A stretch of 64,000 nucleotides of DNA, from contig MKRX01000003.1 of the NCBI GenBank assembly GCA_001898035.1, forward strand, positions 20,265-84,264, read 5' to 3'. The notes beneath the pieces were generated by a model, which saw only the letters and a list, made by a program, of their open reading frames with translations, was not told where the DNA came from and ran no database searches. Shown one piece after another: positions 8,090 through 14,985 of the stretch (positions within the stretch are counted from its first letter, which is position 1; each line of letters opens with the position of its first letter). A program made the translations under genes and the position numbers. Source of the stretch: Armatimonadetes bacterium 55-13. Its GTDB lineage: Bacteria; Armatimonadota; Fimbriimonadia; Fimbriimonadales; Fimbriimonadaceae.

Positions 8090-8175
8090 GCCCGGGTGGT
8101 GAAATGGTAGACACAGGGGACTTAAAATCCCTTGCTCGAAAGAGCGTGCGGGTTCGAGTCCCGCCCTGGGCACCA
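8090..8175 (+). tRNA. tRNA-Leu (anticodon UAA), CCA encoded
   Basis: The acceptor arms GCCCGGG (8090-8096) and CCTGGGC (8165-8171) pair with one G-U. The anticodon loop reads TTAAAA within GGGACTTAAAATCCC, giving anticodon TAA. A long variable arm (TGCTCGAAAGAGCG) marks a class II tRNA, and the T arm is GCGGGTTCGAGTCCCGC. The discriminator A and CCA follow directly at 8172-8175. Confidence 0.95.
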
Positions 8176-8177
8176 CT

Positions 8178-9380
8178 TCATTCTCCACTTTGAGTCGCGG
8201 TAGGCGTAGTTCCACCCGTTTCACTCGGTCTCGGACCAGACCCACCTCCATGAGACTGAGGAGGCGCCGTCGTCTCTCCATCGACCGAGGTCGTTTCCGG
8301 CAGCTCCTTGAATGTCGGATCATCCACCGGAGCCGCCTCTGGCGCTATCTCGTGGAGGTATCCATTGTCCGTCGTCTCCTTCGTAAGCACGGTGCGCACA
8401 TGCAGCTCGATAGGATCGCGACTGAGTCCTTTTAGCGTCGCCTCTAATGACTTGGTTTGGTCAGGTGTCACGGAATTAGGGGCTCGGACTACGGCCACTA
8501 TGATCTGCAAGTCAGTCTCGGGAACAAAGCGCAATTCCACCAAGTAAGTCCCGCTAATCGGTCTCAGCCCCGCCTCCAGTTTGTCCTTGACGCTCTGCTC
8601 AAATCGCTCACGGGCGAGAGTGCTCGCCAGATTGATCCCCAGTACCACTGAGAGAACAAGCAAGATCCCCACGCTCGTAGCCAAACGACCGATGTATTTT
8701 GAATCGCCAATCGGCCGCCTCGTGATTCGGTGAAATCCATGCGCATACATCACGGCAGAAGAGGCGCACTGAATCGCAACCAAATTGGTGAGGAAGAGCA
8801 AAAAGCCGCCCGAGGCCAGTCCCATTTGCCCCCGCGCTAAGCAAATTCCGCAAGTTGTCAGGGGTGGCACCAAAGCGGTTGAGATCGCAACGCCTACCAA
8901 TCCCACGCTTACCTTCGGCGAGACCACGGCGTAGGCACCCGCCGCGCCACCAGCAAGGGCAATAATCAGATCAAGCAGATTCGGCTTGGTCCGAGCAAGG
9001 ATTTCCGCCGTCAGCGGCATATCTGCGTGAATCATCCCGATAAAGTAGGAAATGACCAAAACCAAGATCACTCCCGCTATCTCGGACCCCAGCGCCCATC
9101 GGAGCAGCCGAGTGTTCCCATCGACCAGAGCCAATGCTAACCCCGTGATCGGCCCCAAGAGCATCGCGATAATCATCGCTCCAATCACCACCGCCGTACT
9201 GTTGGCCAGCAGGCCGTAACCCGCCACGATGGTGGCGAGCGAGTTCATCACGATGTATGAAACGGTGAGTCGAGAACTCTCGGCGATCTGTCGACGAACC
9301 TCACTCCGAGCATCTCGCTCTTCCTCCGGTTCTTCATGTTCCTTGTCCCTAACAAGCCCAGCATCCAAGCCCGAACCCAT
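8178..9380 (-). CDS. DUF389 family membrane protein
   Basis: A 400-residue protein. After a charged N-terminal 30 residues, five or six membrane segments span about residues 35-240, including the DUF389 core VSYIVMNSLATIVAGYGLL and NSTAVVIGAMIIAMLLGPITGLA with the GAMIIAMLLGP signature. A soluble region of about 150 residues follows (FVPETDLQIIVAVVRAPN), ending in a low-complexity Ser/Gly/Thr/Pro tail. DUF389 proteins are widespread bacterial inner-membrane proteins without a settled function. It stands alone, convergent with tRNA-Leu, whose 3' end is two bases away. Confidence 0.88.
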   Translation of the reverse strand: MGSGLDAGLVRDKEHEEPEEERDARSEVRRQIAESSRLTVSYIVMNSLATIVAGYGLLANSTAVVIGAMIIAMLLGPITGLALALVDGNTRLLRWALGSEIAGVILVLVISYFIGMIHADMPLTAEILARTKPNLLDLIIALAGGAAGAYAVVSPKVSVGLVGVAISTALVPPLTTCGICLARGQMGLASGGFLLFLTNLVAIQCASSAVMYAHGFHRITRRPIGDSKYIGRLATSVGILLVLSVVLGINLASTLARERFEQSVKDKLEAGLRPISGTYLVELRFVPETDLQIIVAVVRAPNSVTPDQTKSLEATLKGLSRDPIELHVRTVLTKETTDNGYLHEIAPEAAPVDDPTFKELPETTSVDGETTAPPQSHGGGSGPRPSETGGTTPTATQSGE

Positions 9381-9497
9381 GATCCCGGATTATAACGCCC
9401 CGCCCCTCAAAACACCCAAACATGCCTAAAACCTTTCTGTTCTCCTCTCTCTGATCCCTTGATCCTCTTCCATTTCCGCCAATAATAGGAAAAGCCT

Positions 9498-10052
9498 ATG
9501 AGCAGCCGCACCCTCATCACCGGATTCGGACCCTTTCGAGACGTCAAAGAAAACCCTTCCGCCGAACTGGCCGGACTCTTCAACCGGGATCATGCGGTCC
9601 TGGAAGTTAGCTACAAGTACGTCTATGAGTTTTGGGACGCCCTGGAAAAGGAAGGGGGATACGACACAATCATTTGCCTCGGCCTATCGGCCAAAGCGCG
9701 AAGGATGAGACTCGAACTCTTTGCACGAAACAACGTGGGTACCACGCCTGACGTTCGAGGGGAAACCTGGTCGACGGACTTTATCGTATCGGAGGGCCCT
9801 CCCTGTCTCGGCGCCACCCTTATGCCCCCCGACCTTATCTTTGCCGCTTCGGAACTGCTGGATAACAAGGTTTTGGAACTCAGCACCAATCCTGGCGATT
9901 ACCTCTGCAATTTCTTGTACTACTTACTGCTTGCCGGCCATCCCGGTCAAGTAGGCTTCGTCCACGTCCCACCCTTTGAGGTCGTCTCCATCGAAAAACA
10001 ATACGAGACCCTCGCCAGACTCATCGTCTCCACCGAAGCCCTAAGCTCCTAA
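9498..10052 (+). CDS. Pyroglutamyl-peptidase I-like protein (peptidase family C15)
   Basis: A 184-residue cytosolic protein with the C15 opening LITGFGPFRDVKENPSA. The candidate catalytic triad is Glu73 (RLELFARN), Cys137 (NPGDYLCNFLYY) and His156 (VGFVHVPPF), all in the expected order. Such enzymes remove N-terminal pyroglutamate from peptides. It is somewhat shorter than the usual 200-215 residues and the Glu motif is divergent (normally ERxAxN), so substrate range could differ. ATG 9498 follows an AGGAAAAG ribosome site. Immediately after the stop comes the repeat patch at 10051-10200. Confidence 0.85.
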   Translation: MSSRTLITGFGPFRDVKENPSAELAGLFNRDHAVLEVSYKYVYEFWDALEKEGGYDTIICLGLSAKARRMRLELFARNNVGTTPDVRGETWSTDFIVSEGPPCLGATLMPPDLIFAASELLDNKVLELSTNPGDYLCNFLYYLLLAGHPGQVGFVHVPPFEVVSIEKQYETLARLIVSTEALSS

Positions 10053-10136
10053 CGCCCAACGCCCAACGCCCAACGCCCACGTCGCGAAGCGACCCTAACA
10101 CCTAACACCTCGTCCCTGGTCCCTGGTCCCTAGTCC
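10051..10136 (+). repeat. Heptamer tandem repeats
   Basis: Four perfect copies of AACGCCC (10051-10078) are followed by two CCTAACA units and then GTCCCTG units around 10112-10139. All have a 7-bp period. The GTCCCTG core reappears in the 11-unit heptamer array at 24507-24583. Confidence 0.85.
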
Positions 10137-10193
10137 CTGCCGCGAAGCGGCGAAGTCCCTGCACGAAGTGCGAAGTCCCTGCGGCGAAGCCGC
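10081..10193. repeat. Series of four mini-hairpins with an invariant GAA loop
   Basis: Four perfect hairpins share the loop GAA but have different stems: GTCGC/GCGAC (10081-10093), GCCGC/GCGGC (10139-10151), GCAC/GTGC (10161-10171) and GCGGC/GCCGC (10181-10193). The last three alternate with GTCCCT units, so the patch is a tandem array of GTCCCT plus hairpin plus CGAA. The stem changes are compensatory. The array lies between the convergent C15 peptidase and isomerase genes. Confidence 0.8.
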
Positions 10194-10204
10194 CAAGCGG
10201 CGCC

Positions 10205-11047
10205 TCAAAGATACTTCTTCGCGTTCTCAATCGAGCGCCGAACCGCGGTCAGGGGATCCTCATCCCCTTCATATTCCACGCTCAACCAACCATCAAACCC
10301 TGCGTCCTTGAGTTCCTTGATGCAGCGCTCGAGATCCACAGAACCCTCTCCGACGGCAGTACCAATAACTTTCTCGCCCTGAATGGTCGTATAGGCGAAT
10401 CCGCCATATCCTTCAGGCTCCGGCTTGAAGTCCTTGAAATGAACCATATAGGCGAACTTCGCCACCTCGGCGATCGCCTCGTGGCTCTCTTGATGGACGA
10501 TAAGGAAATTGCCAGTATCGGGATTTGCCCCTAGCGCGTCGTTCCCCGCCATCTTCCGAACGTCCTCGATGAGTCCACGCACCTGCTCGCCACGACCGGC
10601 AAGAGTTCCGTGGTTCTCAAGCGCTAGGCGCTTGCCTTTGGCGCTGGCATATTTGGAAGCTTCCGCCAACCCTTCAACGATCCAAGTACGTGCTTGATCG
10701 AAGGTAATCCCTTCTGCAACGTCTCCGGCAAAGACTCGAACGACATCGGATTGGTAAAGGACCGCTTCATCGACGCCGAACTTGATCCGATCGAGCTGAG
10801 CGCGACGCTCCTCCTCAGTCGGTTTCGCGAAGTTCTGGGAGACCGAAAAAATCGGGCAAGGAAGTCCGGTCTCTCGCAACGCTTGTAGCGCCGCCGCACG
10901 GTCCGCCACTACGTCTCGATAAAAAAAGTCAAGCAACTCGACGCCATCTGCGCCACTACGCTTGGCTTCATGAATAAATCCAGGAATGTCGAGCCGTCCG
11001 TCTTTAAATGCGCGGACATAACTCCACATACTCACGCCGATCTTCAA
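10205..11047 (-). CDS. Sugar phosphate isomerase/epimerase family protein
   Basis: A 280-residue protein of the xylose isomerase-like TIM barrel family. Typical pieces are GVSMWSYVRAFKDG at the start, SGADGVELLDFFY, ALENHG near residue 150 (metal ligand Glu), ANPDTGNF with the ligand Asp, MVHFKDF with the ligand His, and WLSVEYEG with a C-terminal Glu ligand. Substrates in this superfamily vary widely (inositol and keto-sugar derivatives, for example), so the reaction cannot be named. It ends just past the repeat array and is not obviously in an operon. Confidence 0.88.
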   Translation of the reverse strand: MKIGVSMWSYVRAFKDGRLDIPGFIHEAKRSGADGVELLDFFYRDVVADRAAALQALRETGLPCPIFSVSQNFAKPTEEERRAQLDRIKFGVDEAVLYQSDVVRVFAGDVAEGITFDQARTWIVEGLAEASKYASAKGKRLALENHGTLAGRGEQVRGLIEDVRKMAGNDALGANPDTGNFLIVHQESHEAIAEVAKFAYMVHFKDFKPEPEGYGGFAYTTIQGEKVIGTAVGEGSVDLERCIKELKDAGFDGWLSVEYEGDEDPLTAVRRSIENAKKYL

Positions 11048-11116
11048 AACAAAATCCTCCTTGAAACACAGGAACGCCCCTGTAGGCCTGAAAAGATTGA
11101 GATCCAGTTACTTTGA

Positions 11117-12583
11117 CTACCGAGTGCCGAACAACTGCATCAACGGCGAGAAGAAAATCGCCGCGCCAAAAATTCCAACCATGCAAATCACGCAAGCACT
11201 TTTCAGGCCATTGTTCATCGCAGAGTTTCGAACATACTCGCCTTCTTCGTCGACAACGAACATCGAGCGCAAAATACCCAAGTAGTAATACACGCTGATG
11301 ATGGAATTCACCGCCAGGACGAAGGCCAATGGCGCCAGATCGGCTGCCATCGCATCTTTAAAGATCAGTAGCTTTCCAATAAACCCGGAGGTCGGCGGAA
11401 TACCGATCAGAGAGGCCATGAACACGATCAGAGAGCCTGCCGCCAGGGGCGCACGGTGCCAAAGCCCCTGCACGTCTCCAAACTTGGTCCCTTCTTTACC
11501 GGCTCGAGCGGAAAGCGTGATAACTGCAAACGCCCCGATTGTCATCAGTGCGTAGCTCAACAAGTAGTAGCTAACGGTGTCTGAGCCAATCTTCATCGGC
11601 TCTCGAACGTGAGCAAGGATGCCCACCAAAATATAACCGGCGTGAGCGATCGAGGAATAACCCAACACGCGCTTCACGTCCTTTTGTCCAAGGGCGATCA
11701 AGTTGCCAACCGTCATCGTCAGGATGGCGATCCAAAACATCGCTGGCATCCAATACTGCTGCATCATTCCCATGGCATCCAGAACGCGCCACAAAGCCGC
11801 GATGGCTCCAATTTTGGACCCCGCCGCCATGAATGCCGTAACGTTGGTGGGCGCGCCCTGATAGACGTCGGGAGTCCACATATGGAAGGGAACGAGCGAA
11901 CTCTTGAAACCAAGGCCGATGAGAACCAATCCTAAGCCAAACAAGAGCAACATATGGCTGCCCGAATTGCCCACTGCCCATGACTGGCGGATCGTATCCA
12001 GATGGATAGAACCGGAGCCGCCGTAGAGGAATGCGATGCCGTAAAGAAGAAATCCGCTGGCGAATGCTCCCAGCAAGAGATACTTCAGCGCCGACTCTTC
12101 GGACTTGTTCTCGCTTCTGCTCATTCCCGCCAAGACATAGAGCGAGATCGAGAGAACTTCGAGCCCAAGGAAGATCATCAGCAGATTCTGGGTCGCGACC
12201 ATGACCATCGCTCCTACTGCCGACCAACAGAGAATTGGATAGAACTCGCCAAACGGAATTCGCTTCTCGCGGAGATAGCCCTCACTAAAGAGGACCGAAA
12301 GAAAGGCCGAAATCACAACCAATAGCTGCATGGTTAGCGAAAATCGATCTCGCGTCACCATGCCGGAAAGGGTCTCGCCAATCCGATAGCTGTCCATATC
12401 GAATTGGACCAAGATCGCGATGGCGGCAACCGCTAAACCAGCCAAAGTGAAGCCAACTATCAAATTGTTGTTCTTCTTCGGTCGCGCCATTTCGATGCAA
12501 AGCGCGATGATGCCCACCATCGCCACCAGTACCACCGGGGCGATCATGGACCAATCTATTGGCAGAATAACGGGCTTATACAT
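11117..12583 (-). CDS. nuoN: NADH-quinone oxidoreductase subunit N
   Basis: A 488-residue membrane subunit of complex I, an antiporter-like proton-pumping subunit with about 14 helices. Family features include LLMIFLGLEVLSISLYVLAG, a lysine in a membrane helix around SALKYLLLGAFASGF, and GLVLIGLGFKSSLVPFHMWTPDVYQGAPT. It is last of the nuo row here. Its start overlaps the 3' end of the URO-D-like gene by 8 bases, so the two are likely coupled. Confidence 0.97.
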   Translation of the reverse strand: MYKPVILPIDWSMIAPVVLVAMVGIIALCIEMARPKKNNNLIVGFTLAGLAVAAIAILVQFDMDSYRIGETLSGMVTRDRFSLTMQLLVVISAFLSVLFSEGYLREKRIPFGEFYPILCWSAVGAMVMVATQNLLMIFLGLEVLSISLYVLAGMSRSENKSEESALKYLLLGAFASGFLLYGIAFLYGGSGSIHLDTIRQSWAVGNSGSHMLLLFGLGLVLIGLGFKSSLVPFHMWTPDVYQGAPTNVTAFMAAGSKIGAIAALWRVLDAMGMMQQYWMPAMFWIAILTMTVGNLIALGQKDVKRVLGYSSIAHAGYILVGILAHVREPMKIGSDTVSYYLLSYALMTIGAFAVITLSARAGKEGTKFGDVQGLWHRAPLAAGSLIVFMASLIGIPPTSGFIGKLLIFKDAMAADLAPLAFVLAVNSIISVYYYLGILRSMFVVDEEGEYVRNSAMNNGLKSACVICMVGIFGAAIFFSPLMQLFGTR

Positions 12584-13250
12584 GGCTTTCTTCGGTTCGA
12601 ATACTCGATTCGAGCATTCGCGTCAAACAGGCGGTTCCCGGCTCTAACTGAATGTCGGACTCGGGATCGGTACTAACCAACGCGCCTTGGCGCATCGAGC
12701 GAACTTCGCTGACTGGAATCTTGGATTCGTCATAGTCCCAACCAAAGGCGTGGGCCGGAAGGTCACTCACAAAATCGAGATATACATCGTCTTCTCCGAC
12801 GACGAAAATCATATTGAAAAGGGCATCCTGAACGCCGCTCAGCAACTCGCGGTCGCGTTCCAAGTAGAAGCCTCCATATTGCATCGGCGTGCAATGCCGC
12901 CCCCGGGCGCCATAGATCCGGTAGATAATTCCGTCGGCTCCCACTTCAAAGGCTTGATTGATATCTCTCTGCACTTCGTCGCAGAGGTCGCCCAATATCC
13001 GATTCCCTTGCTTCGGATCTTCCTTTAATTCCGTATTAAGATCGATCTCCCTTTGAAGTGCCAGCCCAAATGGGTTAGTAATTTCCACGAGGCTTAATTC
13101 TTCGGAACTGCCATCGATATGCTCGGGCAACGTTTCATGGTTGAAAAATCGAATATCCGAGGTCTCATCCCAATGAGGCCAATTGAAGACAGGCTTCCGA
13201 TCCGGCTCGTCGCCGCGCGCCGTGACGAGAACGCGTTCTCGCGAGGTCAT
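12576..13250 (-). CDS. Shortened uroporphyrinogen decarboxylase-like protein inside the nuo operon
   Basis: A 224-residue protein opening MTSRERVLVTARGDEPDRKPVF, the usual N terminus of the URO-D superfamily (HemE, MtaA and related methyltransferases). The middle, QAFEVGADGIIYRIYGARG, also fits this TIM-barrel family. HemE-specific motifs are absent, and the protein is over 100 residues shorter than normal members, so a decarboxylase activity is doubtful. ATG 13250 overlaps the nuoM stop (ATGA) and the 3' end overlaps nuoN by 8 bases, so it is fully embedded in the complex I operon. The reading frame is intact. Its function is unknown. Confidence 0.78.
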   Translation of the reverse strand: MTSRERVLVTARGDEPDRKPVFNWPHWDETSDIRFFNHETLPEHIDGSSEELSLVEITNPFGLALQREIDLNTELKEDPKQGNRILGDLCDEVQRDINQAFEVGADGIIYRIYGARGRHCTPMQYGGFYLERDRELLSGVQDALFNMIFVVGEDDVYLDFVSDLPAHAFGWDYDESKIPVSEVRSMRQGALVSTDPESDIQLEPGTACLTRMLESSIRTEESHV

Positions 13251-14983
13251 TCGTGTTCGCCCTCTTGCGGACGCTCCTGCGCACGCAATGTAGCCGTGGA
13301 ACCCATTGCCCCTGCTTCCGGAACCTGAAACTCGCTCACAATCGGATAGTGCAGCTTTGCCGGAACGAGGATTTGACCGTTCGCAACAAGGTTCTGGTCC
13401 GCGTCGATCTCTTGAGTGGAATCTGCCCAACTCGGTCGCTGAGATTCCGGATTGACCGCCATCATCCTCGCCGCCCCCAAGCTAGCCTCCATCGGCTTCA
13501 AGAACGTATTCGGATAGAAACCGCCCCAGAAGATGAAGATCAGGAGAAGGCCGCACATCGCCATTTCACCCGGTTTGATGTCCTTCAACCGCTGATTTTC
13601 GGGGTTTTCATTCTTGCCGTAGAACACTTGCTGGAACATGTATAGCAAGTAGACCGCCGCCAGAACAACGCCAAACCCTGCCACCACGGCGTACCAAATA
13701 TTCAGACCAAAGGCGCCTGCATAAGCCGATTCGAAGGCTCCCAGCATCGCCATGAACTCGCCAATAAATCCATTCGTACCGGGCAAACCCACGCTCGACA
13801 ACATCACGATTAGGAAGATCGTCGAATAAATCGGCATCTGAGCCTTCAACCCACCAAAGTTCTTGAACATGCGCGTATGTCGCCGTTCATAGACCAGGCC
13901 GATCAAAAGGAACAAAGCGCCGGTGCTAATACCATGGTTAAGTTGCTGCATCGATCCCCCCAAGAGCCCCGTGTGGGTCAAAGAGAAGATCCCCAATAGC
14001 ACGAAACCCATGTGAGAAACCGAGGAATAAGCCACCAACTTCTTCCAGTCCGGTTGAACCGCGGCCACAATCGCTCCGTAGATAATCCCAATCACCGCGA
14101 GCGCCATGATGATCGGCACCTGTTTCGCGATCGTATCCGGGAAAAGCGGCAAGCAGAACCTCAAGAATCCATAGGTCCCCATCTTCAGCAAGACGCCCGC
14201 CAAGATAACGGAACCGGCGGTAGGCGCTTCAACGTGAGCGTCGGGCAACCATGTGTGGAACGGAAATGCCGGACACTTCACCAAAAACGCCACTGCAAAC
14301 GACCAGAAGATCCAAGGCTGAAGGTACATCGCCTTCGCCCACAGACTCCCATTCGCTACTGCATGCTGAATATCGATGATGCTAAAGCTCAGCTGCCCAT
14401 TCGCCGTTCCCGCGTACAGATTGGCCAAGGTGATAATGCCAATCAACATGAAGATCGAGCCCGCAAAGGTGTAGATGAAGAACTTCAGACCCGCATAGGT
14501 CCTTCGCTCACCACCCCAAATGCTGATCAGTAGCCACATCGGCACCAACGAAGCCTCGAAGAACGTGTAGAACAGAATCATGTCCAGCGACACAAACACG
14601 CCCAACATCGCCGTCTCAAGGATCAGCAAACAAATAAAGTAAAGCTTGACCCGCTTATCGACATAGAAACTGAACCAGGTCGCGATGATGCTCAAGAACG
14701 TGGTGAGCAAGATCAACCAATAGCTAATCCCGTCGACCCCTATCTGGTAGTTGATCCCCAGGCTCTTAATCCAGGGCATAAACTCCACTAACTGGAAGTG
14801 AAACGTATCCCCGTTAAACTTGGTAATCAGTGCCAAAGAAGCAACAAAGGTGAGAATCGAAACCGCAAGCGCGACTCGCTTGTGAGTCAACTCCTGCTCC
14901 CGAGGAATCAGCATCATCACAATCGCCCCGAGAAGAGGCAAGAAGGTGATGAGCGAGAGTAATCCCAACCCAGTTGGCTCCAC
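13247..14983 (-). CDS. nuoM: NADH-quinone oxidoreductase subunit M
   Basis: A 578-residue antiporter-like proton-pumping subunit of complex I. Visible signatures are FYTFFEASLVPMWLLISIWGG with the key membrane Glu, FAVAFLVKCPAFPFHTWLPDAHVEAPTAGSV in the conserved core, and LGIFSLTHTGLLGG. It starts with GTG at 14983, two bases after the nuoL stop. The C-terminal extension of about 70 residues beyond the last helix is hydrophilic and ends GSTATLRAQERPQEGEHE. This tail is unusual in length and overlaps the start of the URO-D-like gene. Confidence 0.97.
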   Translation of the reverse strand: MEPTGLGLLSLITFLPLLGAIVMMLIPREQELTHKRVALAVSILTFVASLALITKFNGDTFHFQLVEFMPWIKSLGINYQIGVDGISYWLILLTTFLSIIATWFSFYVDKRVKLYFICLLILETAMLGVFVSLDMILFYTFFEASLVPMWLLISIWGGERRTYAGLKFFIYTFAGSIFMLIGIITLANLYAGTANGQLSFSIIDIQHAVANGSLWAKAMYLQPWIFWSFAVAFLVKCPAFPFHTWLPDAHVEAPTAGSVILAGVLLKMGTYGFLRFCLPLFPDTIAKQVPIIMALAVIGIIYGAIVAAVQPDWKKLVAYSSVSHMGFVLLGIFSLTHTGLLGGSMQQLNHGISTGALFLLIGLVYERRHTRMFKNFGGLKAQMPIYSTIFLIVMLSSVGLPGTNGFIGEFMAMLGAFESAYAGAFGLNIWYAVVAGFGVVLAAVYLLYMFQQVFYGKNENPENQRLKDIKPGEMAMCGLLLIFIFWGGFYPNTFLKPMEASLGAARMMAVNPESQRPSWADSTQEIDADQNLVANGQILVPAKLHYPIVSEFQVPEAGAMGSTATLRAQERPQEGEHE

Positions 14984-14985
14984 GG

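Noticed and set aside
10051-10200. CRISPR array
   Set aside because: The repeats are 7 bp and contiguous, with no unique spacers of constant length and no cas genes.
12576-13250. hemE
   Set aside because: It lacks the HemE substrate motifs and is far too short; only superfamily similarity is supported.
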